A stretch of DNA of 64,000 nucleotides from Sulfurospirillum diekertiae (GTDB lineage: Bacteria > Campylobacterota > Campylobacteria > Campylobacterales > Sulfurospirillaceae): assembly GCF_002162315.1 (NCBI RefSeq), contig NZ_CP021416.1:2740207-2804206 (forward strand), read 5' to 3'. Below the pieces are notes generated by a model, which was given only the letters and a program-made list of their open reading frames with translations, did not search any database and had not been told where the DNA came from. A program made the translations under genes and the position numbers. Below are positions 18,235 to 29,842 of this stretch, piece by piece; the stretch's first letter is position 1, and each line of letters opens with the position of its first letter.

Positions 18235-19090
18235 ATGAAGATTAAACTAAAGGTGTTAACTTTTGTAACGTTGTGTACAACCTTACTTTTTTTCACCTGT
18301 AAATGCAAGTACTGTTGATGGAGTTTCTATCATTATTAATAAAGAGCCTATTACATTATTTGATGTTTTCAAGTATTCACAGCGCTTTAACATCCCCAAA
18401 AAAGAAGCATTAGATATTTTAGTAAGACAAAAGCTTGAAGAATCTGAAATCAAAAAAACAAAAATATCGCTGTTGACAATTTTGAAGTCGATCAATATAT
18501 CGAAAACTTAGCAATTAGTAACAATATGAATCAATATGATTTCCTTAATATGATCCGTTCAAAAAATATTGAAATTTCTGAGTATAAAGAGGATCTTAAA
18601 AAGAAATTACAACGTGATAAACTCTATAAAAAAAATTGTTAGTACCAAAATGCAACAAATGGGGGATAGTGACCTACAAGCTTATTATAATGAAAACCTT
18701 AATGAATTTTCACAAGCAAGCGCATTTGATGTTACAATCTACACCAGCGCTAATCAACAAAGCCTAACTGCTATTCAAAATAATCCCATGAGCGCCGTGA
18801 GTGATGTCCAGCTTCAAGAAGGAAAAATTGAAGCAGGCAAAACGGATCCAAAACTTTTAGCACTCCTCAATAAAACCGCTAAAGGTAAATTTACTGCGAT
18901 CTCTAAAAACGATTCAAATTATGTGATGTTTTTTGTGAAAGAGAAATACAATGTTCAAACCGTCTCTTTTGCGGATGCTAAAAACTATATCTACTCAAAA
19001 CTTGGAGAAGGTAAAGAACAAAAAGCAATTGAAGAGTATTTTGAAAAGTTAAAATCATCTGCTAACATTCAAGTTATCAGAGCACCATAG
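18235..19090 (+). pseudogene. SurA-like periplasmic chaperone/peptidyl-prolyl isomerase, three homopolymer frameshifts
   Basis: Joining three frames gives a protein of about 280 residues: signal peptide (MKIKLKVLTFVTLCTTLLF), a SurA-type N-terminal region (VDGVSIIINKEPITLFDV) and a C-terminal part ending SSANIQVIRAP. Breaks lie at T7 (18287-18293, one too many), A7 (18452-18458, one too few) and A8 (18628-18635, one too many). It occupies the slot of the C. jejuni SurA-like gene Cj1289, between gltX and accC. The intact protein would help outer-membrane protein folding. Each break is a one-base change in an A/T run and the codons between are conserved in style, so sequencing error or slippage is at least as likely as true decay. 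Confidence 0.75.
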
Positions 19091-19109
19091 TCAAATAAGA
19101 AAGAAGTTA

Positions 19110-19129
19110 AAGGTCGCCATGTTGACCTT
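19110..19129. terminator. hairpin between convergent genes
   Basis: AAGGTC (19110-19115) pairs with GACCTT (19124-19129) around an eight-base loop, between the SurA-like gene and accC, which converge here. T tracts are short. Confidence 0.45.
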
Positions 19130-19137
19130 ACTGTTAT

Positions 19138-20469
19138 TTAGTAGCGTGAAAGATAGTTTGTATCAAATCTATTTTCGATAAAATCTTCATTATCCATCAT
19201 ATTCAAGTGAAAATCTCTTACCGTTTTAATACCCTCTATTTGTAACTCATTCAAAGCTTCTCTCATCTTTTTAATGGCACGGTCACGTGTTTCACCCCAC
19301 ACAACCAACTTGCCAATCATAGAGTCATAATTAGGAGGAACGATATAGCCTTGATACGCATGAGAATCCATACGAACATTGCGTCCACCAGGAATAATAT
19401 ACTTTGTAATTTTACCTGGACTTGGAATAAATTTGACAGGATCTTCTGCCGTAATACGACACTCAATCGAATGACCACGGAAAGTGAGTGCACTTTGATC
19501 AAAAAGTTTTTCACCTTCAGCCACACGAATCATCCACTCAATAATGTCGATACCGCTGACCATCTCACTGACACAATGCTCGACTTGAAGTCTGGTGTTC
19601 ATTTCCATAAAATAGAAATTTTTATCGGCATCCAAAAGAAACTCAAACGTACCTGCATTTTCATATCCGATATATTTCGTTGCTTTAACGGCTACTTCAT
19701 GAAGTCGTGCTCTTGTTTTGGCATCGAGTGCAATGGCTGGAGACTCTTCAATCAGTTTTTGGTGACGACGTTGCATCGAACAATCACGCTCACCAATATG
19801 GACAACATTGCCAAACGAATCACCAATCACTTGTACTTCGATATGACGTGGGTTTTTAATGTATTTTTCCATGTAAAGTGTACCATCGCCAAACGCACTG
19901 AGCGCTTCACTTTCTGCGGCAAGAAACGATTTTTCCAAATCTTCCATCTTTTCAACCACACGCATACCACGTCCACCACCGCCTGCACTAGCTTTCACAA
20001 TGACAGGAAGTCCGATTTGCTCAGCAAGCTTTTTGGCTTCTTCAACACTTTCAAGCACCCCTTCACTTCCAAGAATAACGGGTACTCCAGCTTTTTTCAT
20101 GACGTCTTTGGCTTTAGACTTATCGCTCATCAAAACCATAGAATCAACGGAAGGCCCAATAAATTTGATATTGTGGTGTTGGCAGACTTCAACAAAGGTT
20201 TGGTTCTCACTTAAAAAACCATACCCTGGGAAAATGGCATCACAGCCACTGATCTCAGCCGCACTGATGATCGCAGGAATACTTAAATAACTCTCAGATG
20301 ATTTTGCACCACCAATACAAATACTCGCATCGGCATATTGAAGATAGAGCGCATCTTTATCCGCAGTGGAATAAACCGCAATCGCTTGTTTTCCCATCTC
20401 TTTGATGGTGCGTATTGCGCGAAGGGCGATCTCACCACGATTGGCAACAAGAATTTTCTCAATCTTCAT
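19138..20469 (-). CDS. accC: acetyl-CoA carboxylase biotin carboxylase subunit
   Basis: AccC carboxylates the biotin on AccB using ATP and bicarbonate, the first step of fatty acid synthesis. The N terminus KILVANRGEIALRAIR and the ATP-grasp signatures ASAGGGGRGMRVV and EKYIKNPRHIEVQV are typical, as is FEFLLDADKNFYFMEMNTRLQ. At 443 residues it is full length. Its ATG overlaps the accB stop (TAATG). Confidence 0.96.
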   Translation of the reverse strand: MKIEKILVANRGEIALRAIRTIKEMGKQAIAVYSTADKDALYLQYADASICIGGAKSSESYLSIPAIISAAEISGCDAIFPGYGFLSENQTFVEVCQHHNIKFIGPSVDSMVLMSDKSKAKDVMKKAGVPVILGSEGVLESVEEAKKLAEQIGLPVIVKASAGGGGRGMRVVEKMEDLEKSFLAAESEALSAFGDGTLYMEKYIKNPRHIEVQVIGDSFGNVVHIGERDCSMQRRHQKLIEESPAIALDAKTRARLHEVAVKATKYIGYENAGTFEFLLDADKNFYFMEMNTRLQVEHCVSEMVSGIDIIEWMIRVAEGEKLFDQSALTFRGHSIECRITAEDPVKFIPSPGKITKYIIPGGRNVRMDSHAYQGYIVPPNYDSMIGKLVVWGETRDRAIKKMREALNELQIEGIKTVRDFHLNMMDNEDFIENRFDTNYLSRY

Positions 20470-20936
20470 TACACTTTCTCCACCGCGAAGATTGGCATAT
20501 CGTATTCTACAGGCTGACCATCTTCAACAAGGATATCTAAGACTTTACAGTCAAACTCTGCTTCAATTTCATTCATAATTTTCATCGCTTCGATAATACC
20601 GATAGGTTGACCTTTACGGATCACATCGCCTACTTTTGCAAATGGAGCCGAACCAGGAGCTGGAGATCGATAGAAAGTTCCTACCATAGGTGATTTCATA
20701 CATAAGCCTACCGCTACTGGCGCTGCATTAACACTCGCCTCGCCTCCAACTTGAGCAATAGGGGCTGCTACGGGAGCAACGTTTGGAGCTTGCATAACTG
20801 GAGCTGTTGCATACGTAACAGGACCATCAAAACCTTTTTGCAGTTCAATGCTAAAATCACCCTCTTTGATTTTGAGTTTTGTAATATCACTTTTATCAAA
20901 AATACGTATTAACTCTCTAATTTCATTTTTATCCAT
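20469..20936 (-). CDS. accB: biotin carboxyl carrier protein of acetyl-CoA carboxylase
   Basis: This 155-residue BCCP has an N-terminal domain (DKNEIRELIRIFDKSDI), a Pro/Ala-rich linker (about 45-75) and a C-terminal biotinyl domain with the lysine in IEAMKIMNEIEAE. It is translationally coupled to accC by a one-base overlap. The start follows TAGGAG. Confidence 0.96.
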   Translation of the reverse strand: MDKNEIRELIRIFDKSDITKLKIKEGDFSIELQKGFDGPVTYATAPVMQAPNVAPVAAPIAQVGGEASVNAAPVAVGLCMKSPMVGTFYRSPAPGSAPFAKVGDVIRKGQPIGIIEAMKIMNEIEAEFDCKVLDILVEDGQPVEYDMPIFAVEKV

Positions 20937-21027
20937 TCGGTTTCTCCTAAATATTTGCCATTTTTTGGCATAACATAAAATGTGTTATAATACCATACTA
21001 AATATATACGATCACTTAAGGGAAATT

Positions 21028-21588
21028 ATGGGTTTAAAAGCAGACAGTTGGATACGAGAAAAATCGCTCAAAGAGCGTATGATAGAGCCTTTTTGCGACG
21101 ATCAGGTCGGTAAAGATGTCGTCAGTTATGGTGTCAGTAGTTATGGGTATGACATTCGCGTAGGACGTGAATTTAAGATTTTTACCAATGTAAACTCCAC
21201 CGTAGTTGATCCCAAAGAATTTGACGATAAAAATGTGATTGATTTCGTAGGTGACATCTGCATTGTTCCACCTAACTCTTTTGCCTTGGCACGCACCGTG
21301 GAATACTTTAGAATTCCTAAAAACGTCCTTGCCATTTGTCTAGGGAAAAGTACGTATGCACGTTGTGGTATCATCGTCAATGTCACGCCCTTTGAGCCAG
21401 AATTTGAAGGACACATTACCATCGAAATTTCCAATACAACACCACTCCCCGCCAAAATTTATGCCAATGAAGGCATCGCGCAAGTGCTCTTTTTAGAGGG
21501 TGATACCGCATGTGAGACCACGTATAAAGATAAACACGGTAAGTACCAAGGGCAAACTGGCATTACCTTACCACGTATTTTAAAATAA
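21028..21588 (+). CDS. dcd: dCTP deaminase
   Basis: Dcd deaminates dCTP to dUTP for thymidylate synthesis. Family motifs visible include [14 protein letters not shown] near the N terminus, [18 protein letters not shown] around the catalytic glutamate, and the C-terminal [14 protein letters not shown]. The ATG at 21028 follows AAGGG and gives 186 residues; an in-frame ATG at 20980 lies upstream of any ribosome site and overlaps the promoter region. Confidence 0.95.
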   Translation: MGLKADSWIREKSLKERMIEPFCDDQVGKDVVSYGVSSYGYDIRVGREFKIFTNVNSTVVDPKEFDDKNVIDFVGDICIVPPNSFALARTVEYFRIPKNVLAICLGKSTYARCGIIVNVTPFEPEFEGHITIEISNTTPLPAKIYANEGIAQVLFLEGDTACETTYKDKHGKYQGQTGITLPRILK

Positions 21589-21594
21589 GCAATT

Positions 21595-22233
21595 ATGGCT
21601 TTACATGTAAAAGCTTTAGAGCAACATAACACACACGAGTTTGATGGTTTTTATGCCATCTACTCGACCGCTTTCCCTCTTTCAGAACAAAAATCTCGCG
21701 ATGCACTTTTAGCGATGCAGCATGCCTCTTTTTACACGATCTATCTAGCGTATAATGACGAAAAAATTGTAGGATTTTGTATCATGTATCATCCGCACCA
21801 TGAAGATTTTTTTCTGCTGGAATACATGGCGATTGATGAAACGCAAAGAGGTATTGGGCTTGGCTCAACGCTTTTAAAAAGGAGCATTGATCAACTGTTT
21901 CAAACACATGGCATACGTGCGCTTCTGATTGAAATTGACTCACCCGAGAAGAGCTCATCGGAGCAAGCAATTCGCGAAAAACGAGAACTCTTTTACCGTC
22001 GTTTGGGTGCATTGAAAATTGACCCCTTTGATTATATTTTAGCACTGCAAAGTAATGAAGAACCTCCACCTATGGAGCTTTTAGTGTATCATCCTAGCAT
22101 GAGAGAAGTCTCAAAAGCCACCTTACAAGTATGGATTGAAAAACTCTATGTGGATGTTTATGGATGCACAAAAGATGACCCACGCATTGCTCAAATGCTT
22201 GAGCTTGTACCACCGATTTTAAACCTCATTTAA
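21595..22233 (+). CDS. GNAT family N-acetyltransferase
   Basis: This 212-residue protein has a GNAT core: LLEYMAIDETQRGIGLGSTLLKRSI contains the acetyl-CoA pyrophosphate loop (QRGIGLG). The N and C termini (about 1-50 and 160-212) are not recognisable. The second to sixth codons are a copy of the palindrome (Ala-Leu-His-Val-Lys). It follows dcd by six bases. Substrate unknown. Confidence 0.78.
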   Translation: MALHVKALEQHNTHEFDGFYAIYSTAFPLSEQKSRDALLAMQHASFYTIYLAYNDEKIVGFCIMYHPHHEDFFLLEYMAIDETQRGIGLGSTLLKRSIDQLFQTHGIRALLIEIDSPEKSSSEQAIREKRELFYRRLGALKIDPFDYILALQSNEEPPPMELLVYHPSMREVSKATLQVWIEKLYVDVYGCTKDDPRIAQMLELVPPILNLI

Positions 22234-22244
22234 AAGGATTGTTG

Positions 22245-22700
22245 ATGGAAATTTTTTTAAGCGATGAATATGAAACTCTCTGGACTGCCATTAGTGCTAT
22301 CATGAGTATTTTAGCTACGATGATGGCTATCTTTGCACTGATTTATTCGATACGGATGTACCGTAAAACGATGCAAATCGTCCATTACGGGGAGATTGAT
22401 AAAATGTATTTTGAAATTCTCAAAGAAGCCCTCAATAAGCCTTTTCTGCTGAGACAAGACCGTGAACGCACTTTAGATGAAGAGATTCAATACAACACCT
22501 ACGCTTTCATTGTCTGGAACTTTTTAGAGTCCATTTACGATCGTTGCATGTTAGATCACGCTTTGCAAAGAACATGGTTTCCCATCATCGAAGCCGAGCG
22601 TAAAATCCACCTACTTTGGATACAAGAAGATGAAAATAGAGCTAAATTTAAAGCAGAATTTTTGAGTTTTATTGAGAAAGGGACGTTTGAGGTAGTGTAG
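22245..22700 (+). CDS. small membrane protein of unknown function
   Basis: The 151-residue product has one N-terminal membrane segment (about 11-37, AISAIMSILATMMAIFALIYSI) and a soluble helical remainder with many charged and aromatic residues. The ATG at 22245 follows AAAGGA at good spacing; a TTG six bases earlier is possible but less likely. It is probably co-transcribed with the upstream acetyltransferase. No family was recognised with confidence. Confidence 0.6.
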   Translation: MEIFLSDEYETLWTAISAIMSILATMMAIFALIYSIRMYRKTMQIVHYGEIDKMYFEILKEALNKPFLLRQDRERTLDEEIQYNTYAFIVWNFLESIYDRCMLDHALQRTWFPIIEAERKIHLLWIQEDENRAKFKAEFLSFIEKGTFEVV

Positions 22701-22718
22701 ATTTTAGTGATAGCTTTT

Positions 22719-23493
22719 TCAATTTTCAATAAAATCTGGTTTTGGAACATCAGGCATATTTTCATATGCTTTTAAAATGGTCTCTAAAGGACTTAACGTA
22801 CGATTGTCATGCCAATAGACATTTTTAAGCCACATCGCCGCACGAATGTTTTGTCCTACGCCCAGCCAATTGTTATCCAGATGAGTTTGAAGCATCTTGC
22901 GCCCTGCTTGAAACAGTTTTTCAGGATCAAATTGTGGTTTGATATGATTAAGGCAGAAAGCATACGCCCATTTTCTTGGAGCCATAGAACCTCCAAACGA
23001 AACTTTAGAGACGCCGTAGTATTTTTCATACTCCATTACACCTGCTTCATACTGCTCTGCGTGAATACAACAACTCATGTAATCATCTAGTCCTAGCGTT
23101 TTAGCACTTTTTTTGATATGCACCGCCATTCACAATAGATAAGTTAAATTGTCTTGCTTTATTCCATATTTCTATCGCAGGATCAGCACTTTGAAGCCAC
23201 AGTGCCAATGCTTTTGCCTCATGCAATTCCCAACGATGAAAATCTGGACGCACGTGATCTCCCCATTCATCCTGTTCAATGGCAAGATTGAGCCATTCAA
23301 GGGAACGGGCAATAACGGGTTGTATCTCTTTAGAAAGTCCGCAAAGATAGCATTTAATAATGCTCCCAATATGGCTTGCAGCCATATTCCCCATAGGATC
23401 TCCAGGTTCATATTGTCTTGCTAGAAATGATTTTAGCATATACATATCCTCTTCCAGATATACCTCTCTTCCTCTTATTGGATTAAATCTCAT
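22719..23493 (-). CDS. unknown conserved-looking protein, one-base frameshift
   Basis: Two overlapping minus-strand frames (23101-23493 and 22719-23129) join into one protein of about 257 residues if the T7 run at 23108-23114 is shortened by one base; the junction then reads NGGAYQKSAKTLGLDD. The first part contains HIGSIIKCYLCGLSKEIQ, the second MAPRKWAYAFCLNHIKPQFDP and several Trp residues. It looks soluble and helical with no signal peptide. I do not recognise the family. The start follows GGAGAATAACC. Confidence 0.6.
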
Positions 23494-23585
23494 TGGTTAT
23501 TCTCCACATATTTTTCCGTTACAAATTTTCGTTGTAACACTGTTTTACATGTAAAAAGTAGTTCCCATTTTATGCTCTATATTTC

Positions 23586-24758
23586 TTACTTCTCCACCCT
23601 CAACAACAACCCATTCAGATAAAACGATGCGGAAGCGTTAATCAAACACGGGTGATCTGAGTCTTGTTGCATTTGCTCTAAGAGGATGTATTGCACTTTA
23701 AGGTCATGTGAGACTTCCATCGCGATCTCTAAAAGCTCTTTTTTGCCGACGTGAAAGGAACAGGAGAAGAGTGCAATTAAACCGCCGTCTTTCACCGCTT
23801 TCGTGGATTCCATCAAGAGATGTTTGAAACCTCGTTTGGCGCCACTGGCTTGCTCTTTGGTTTTGGCGAAGGATGGTGGGTCAAGCACGATGAGATCAAA
23901 ACTATTTTTATACTTTTTCTCTTTCATAAACGTAAATGCATCGGCCGTGTAGGTTTCATACGTTTCTATTGCATTGGCGGCTAAATTGGCTTTGGTTTGC
24001 TCTATGGCTGATTCGGAGATGTCTACAAAGACGGCATTTTTAGCACCCTTGGCAAGCGCATAGATACCAAATCCACCTGCGTTACAGCAGATGTCAAGTA
24101 CGGTATCGCCTTCTTTAATGTAACTCGCACAAATCGCTCTATTTTTACGTTGGTCAAGGTAAAAGCCTGTCTTTTGGGCATCTTCAATGTCCACTAAAAA
24201 AGTCAAACCATTTTCACTTAGCTCAAATTGCTTGGTTGGTGTGCCAAAAAGTGTGCCATTTTTACTCTCTAAGCCTTCGATTTCACGTGAGTGTTCATCA
24301 GATTTTTCAACGATCCACGAAGGATTTACGAGCTGTTTAAGCGTGCTCAAAATAAGCTCACGAAACGTTTCCATGCCAGCGGTGTTGATCTGAATGGAGA
24401 GTGTGTCGCCGTATTTATCCACAATAAGCCCTGGCAAGAAGTCTGCTTCGGAGTGGATGAGACGTACGGCATTCGTTTGAGATAGAAGTGCTTCACGTTT
24501 TGCAATGGCTCTTTTGATGCGGTTGTGGAAAAACTTTTTGCCGATCTCCTCTTTGCCAAAGCTAAGAACGCGTGCAAAAATAGCGCATTTTGGATTGACA
24601 TAGGCTGTTCCTAAAAAACCATCTTTTTTGGAAAAGAGTGCGACGACTTCACCGCTTTGAAACTCCTCTAGACTAGAGTCGATTTCGTTGGCATAAACCC
24701 ATGGGGTAAAGCGTCTTAGTTTGGGAACAACGGAGTGTTTAATATAGACTTTATTCAA
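23586..24758 (-). CDS. rlmI: RlmI-type 23S rRNA (cytosine-C5) methyltransferase
   Basis: The protein combines an N-terminal PUA-like domain (about 1-70, containing PWVYANEI and GFLGTAYVNP), a central domain, and a C-terminal SAM methyltransferase fold (VLDICCNAGGFGIYALAKGA, about 220-240) with the catalytic motif LDPPSFAKTK and a cysteine in ALFSCSFH. Length 390 fits the RlmI/PUA-methyltransferase family that modifies 23S rRNA. It overlaps the upstream hydrolase gene by eight bases, within a three-gene minus-strand operon. Confidence 0.87.
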   Translation of the reverse strand: MNKVYIKHSVVPKLRRFTPWVYANEIDSSLEEFQSGEVVALFSKKDGFLGTAYVNPKCAIFARVLSFGKEEIGKKFFHNRIKRAIAKREALLSQTNAVRLIHSEADFLPGLIVDKYGDTLSIQINTAGMETFRELILSTLKQLVNPSWIVEKSDEHSREIEGLESKNGTLFGTPTKQFELSENGLTFLVDIEDAQKTGFYLDQRKNRAICASYIKEGDTVLDICCNAGGFGIYALAKGAKNAVFVDISESAIEQTKANLAANAIETYETYTADAFTFMKEKKYKNSFDLIVLDPPSFAKTKEQASGAKRGFKHLLMESTKAVKDGGLIALFSCSFHVGKKELLEIAMEVSHDLKVQYILLEQMQQDSDHPCLINASASFYLNGLLLRVEK

Positions 24759-25533
24759 TGATTTTTCCTAATATAGTTTGTAGCTCTTTCGCAAAGGCAG
24801 GGTGTTCAAATACGTTATTATGTGTTGTATGGCTCAAGATTACATGTAAAGGACGACTCGGCATTACTTCTAAGAGTTTTTCGAGATGATAATGAGGAAT
24901 GACTGTGTCATTTTCGACTTCCATTACCGCTATTTTTGACTTGACTAAAGGAAGGTACTCAATGGTTTCAAATTTATTTTTTAGCATCAGATCAACCGGG
25001 AAGAAAGGATACTTTATTTTGGCGATAGAGAGAATCGAATCATAAGGACTAATCAGCACCAACCCATCTACAACCCTTTGCGAAGCAAGATAGGTTGCAA
25101 CGCCCGTTCCTAAACTTCGCCCAATCAACACCACTTTACGCCCTTTTGCGTACGTATCGTAAATCTTGAGCGCATCTTCAAACAAGGCTTGCTCACTTGG
25201 TGTTCCTGTACTTTCGCCATAGCCTCGATAATTAAAAGCGATGATGTCGTAACCTTGAATATCCTTTACATGTAAAAGAAATTGGGTAGCATCATCCGCA
25301 TTACCCCCAAAGTAAAGAATCACCCCTGCATCACTCTGTGCATCGTGTCGCAATACTCCTTCTAAGTCAACGCCCTCTTTGACATGTAAAGAAAGAGCCT
25401 CAATCGTTTCCCCACTCACTTTGGCTTGCTTTGCAATCGCCTTAATATTGAACACTTGCGCATCTTGGGTAAAATAGAGATACCCCATCGCCACCAAATA
25501 GAGCCCAACAATTCCAAGTAAGAGCTTTTTCAT
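24751..25533 (-). CDS. membrane-anchored alpha/beta hydrolase
   Basis: An N-terminal hydrophobic segment (about 3-22) anchors a 260-residue alpha/beta hydrolase. FNYRGYGESTG precedes the nucleophile elbow GRSLGTG, with a C-terminal His in HTTHNNVF. It resembles the ABHD12/BEM46-like serine hydrolases; the substrate is unknown. Three LHV tripeptides arise from palindrome copies or close variants (24840, 25265 and about 25380). Confidence 0.82.
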   Translation of the reverse strand: MKKLLLGIVGLYLVAMGYLYFTQDAQVFNIKAIAKQAKVSGETIEALSLHVKEGVDLEGVLRHDAQSDAGVILYFGGNADDATQFLLHVKDIQGYDIIAFNYRGYGESTGTPSEQALFEDALKIYDTYAKGRKVVLIGRSLGTGVATYLASQRVVDGLVLISPYDSILSIAKIKYPFFPVDLMLKNKFETIEYLPLVKSKIAVMEVENDTVIPHYHLEKLLEVMPSRPLHVILSHTTHNNVFEHPAFAKELQTILGKIIE

Positions 25534-26117
25534 ACATCTTCCTTCTTCAAAAATACGGTGAAATCACCTTCCATATAGTCCTCGTACATTTCAACATCGT
25601 AAGCAAACTCACTCGTATACGCTTCAATCTCATGAGGTAAAAAATAGTTAAAATGCCCTTGCTTCTCTTCACCCTTAAGCAGATTGAACACGAAACCTTT
25701 TTTAGAAGCTTCATAACAACGGCGAATAAATAAGAACGTCTCAAAACGGTTTAAAATATTCATCGACCCACTGGCGATATAAAAGTCCGCCAATTCAAGC
25801 TCGTCGTTTAAAATATCTTTATGAACAAAATGCTGTTTAGTCCGTTTATGCGCCACAAAAATGGCCTCTTGGAGCGTATCATACCCAATATATTTGCGAG
25901 GTAAAGAGCCTTTTTGCTGTAGAAAAAGATAAAGATCGCCAAAACCACATCCTGCATCGACAATCTTACTCGAAGGTAAGTGTGCTTCCAAAAGTGTATG
26001 AATCACTTCAAAACGCGTGTGTTGCGACTGTTTTGAATTCCAATTCAACCCTCTGGCCGTACAACCATACCGTTTGATAGCATTTTCATAAAAAGTTTGA
26101 TTATTGATACGTGGCAT
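25530..26117 (-). CDS. class I SAM-dependent methyltransferase
   Basis: This 195-residue protein has motif I IVDAGCGFGDLYLFL (about 53-67) and a following acidic residue region YIGYDTLQEAI. It is the first gene of the minus-strand trio with the hydrolase and rlmI (ATGA-type overlap). Substrate unknown. There is no palindrome copy inside. Confidence 0.75.
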   Translation of the reverse strand: MPRINNQTFYENAIKRYGCTARGLNWNSKQSQHTRFEVIHTLLEAHLPSSKIVDAGCGFGDLYLFLQQKGSLPRKYIGYDTLQEAIFVAHKRTKQHFVHKDILNDELELADFYIASGSMNILNRFETFLFIRRCYEASKKGFVFNLLKGEEKQGHFNYFLPHEIEAYTSEFAYDVEMYEDYMEGDFTVFLKKEDV

Positions 26118-26144
26118 GAAAGAAGGCTAAAAAAAGAGCGACAC

Positions 26145-26894
26145 TTAAACTAAAAGTGCCGAAATATTTTGTTGCATCATACTATTTTGATGAATTTGAG
26201 TTAAAACCGAACTGGTCAGCTTGATTTGATCGTTGTTGATTGCGGCAATCTTTTGATCGAGGGGCGTTTCAGACATTTGAGAATTGGCACTGCTTAAGTT
26301 CGTCATCGTCGTTAAAGAACTGCTGATGCTGCTACTAGCGCTGTTGATCTGAGAACTGATAGTAGACGAAAGAGCGCTCATATTGTCTCTAAAACTTGCG
26401 ATGCCTGCTTGATCACTAATTTTGAGATCACTTAAGCCTGAAACATCGAGTCCATAGTTGCTACTGAGAAGATTTTGACCATTATACGTTGTTTGGTTTG
26501 CAATATCTTGCATGGCAGTGCTAACGTCCGTAAACTCTTTTTGTAAACTTGTTTTTTGTTCACTTCCAAGCGTAGCATTATTGTAACGAACGGAGAGGTC
26601 ATTTAATTTATCGGTTCCTGCTTGAATTGCCTGCACAGAAGCATCGGCAATTTGGTACATACTGACCGTTTCATTCGAATTTTGCACCCCTTGGCTTAAG
26701 GCTGCCATCTGAGAAGCCAATGTATTAGAAACAACCAAAGTAGCGCCATCGGTGCCATTGATTTCTTTAGTCGCATTGATTTTTTCTAACATCATATCGG
26801 TTTGGGATTTATTTTGAGTGATTAAATTGAGTACTTGCGTATTGGAACTACTGGAAACGTTCATCAGATGCTCCTCGTTTAAAGATACATTCAT
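26145..26894 (-). CDS. FlaC-like short flagellin-related protein
   Basis: The 249-residue protein has flagellin-like N- and C-terminal helical regions but no variable middle. It resembles C. jejuni FlaC, also about 249 residues, by YQIADASVQAIQAGTDKLNDLSVRYNNA, a TTYNGQNL motif and a C-terminal heptad tail. FlaC is exported through the flagellar apparatus rather than polymerised. Two tandem ATGs (26894 and 26864) each have their own near-perfect ribosome site (AGGAG and GAGGAG); I choose the first. A sigma54-type promoter lies about 60 bases upstream. Confidence 0.75.
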   Translation of the reverse strand: MNVSLNEEHLMNVSSSSNTQVLNLITQNKSQTDMMLEKINATKEINGTDGATLVVSNTLASQMAALSQGVQNSNETVSMYQIADASVQAIQAGTDKLNDLSVRYNNATLGSEQKTSLQKEFTDVSTAMQDIANQTTYNGQNLLSSNYGLDVSGLSDLKISDQAGIASFRDNMSALSSTISSQINSASSSISSSLTTMTNLSSANSQMSETPLDQKIAAINNDQIKLTSSVLTQIHQNSMMQQNISALLV

Positions 26895-26954
26895 TATACT
26901 ACTCCTATTATACGAATGTCAAATTAAGAAACGGTACTAAAATTGCTTTTGAGA

Positions 26955-26970
26955 AGCAAAGCATGCCCCA
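26955..26970 (-). promoter_or_regulatory. sigma54 (RpoN) promoter for the FlaC-like gene
   Basis: On the minus strand the sequence reads TGGGGC-ATGCT-TTGCT, matching the -24/-12 consensus TGGCAC-N5-TTGCW at the invariant GG and GC. The predicted start is near 26943, giving a leader of about 50 bases. RpoN control is usual for middle flagellar genes in Campylobacterota. Confidence 0.7.
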
Positions 26971-27000
26971 GTGGCAAGCATCGTCAATTTGACGTATTAA

Positions 27001-29128
<2,128 letters not shown>

Positions 29129-29132
<4 letters not shown>

Positions 29133-29842
29133 GACTGGCTATTATTCCTGCGCGAGGAGGAAGCAAACGCATTCCTCGTAAAAATATTAAAGAATTTTGT
29201 GGCAAACCCATGATCGCTTACAGCATTGAAGCCGCCAAAAAAAGTGGCTGTTTTGACAAAATTATTGTGAGCACTGACGATGAAGAGATTGCCGCATTGG
29301 CACGAACATTAGGTGCTGAAGTTCCCTTTATGCGTCCCAAGGAACTCAGTGATGACCACACGGCAACCATTCCTGTCATCGCCCATGCGATAAGAGAAAC
29401 ATGCCATAAAGAGTTATCACAACTAGATGCTATCTGTTGTATTTATGCGACGGCTCCTTTTGTGCAAGCGATGTTTATCAAAGAGGCATACGAAAAACTC
29501 AAACTTACCAAAGCATCGTATGCGTTTAGCGCCACGAGTTTTCCGTTTCCTATTCAACGTGCGATTCGCCTGACCAAAGAGGATCGTGTCGAGATGTTTT
29601 CACCTGAAAATTTTAATACACGAAGTCAAGATTTGGAAGATGCTTACCACGATGCGGGACAATTTTACTGGGGAACGCCCGAGGCATGGTTGGAAGGCAA
29701 AATCATTTTTGCACCCCACTCTACCGCTGTTCTTTTACCTCGCCATTTGGTGCAAGACATTGATACGCCCGAAGATTGGATGAGGGCTGAGTTTATGTTT
29801 AAAGCACTTGGACTTCATGAAAACACTCATAAGAGCGGATAG
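29129..29842 (+). CDS. pseF: pseudaminic acid cytidylyltransferase
   Basis: PseF activates pseudaminic acid with CTP. The nucleotide-binding motif IPARGGSKRIPRKNIK is at the N terminus, with KIIVSTDDEEIA and the late VQDIDTPEDW typical of CMP-nonulosonate synthetases. Length is 237 residues. Its end overlaps the pseG start by 26 bases. Confidence 0.94.

Noticed and set aside
19351-20214. Long plus-strand open frame (287 codons) opposite accC
   Set aside because: It mirrors the codon pattern of accC, has no ribosome site and no recognisable domains.
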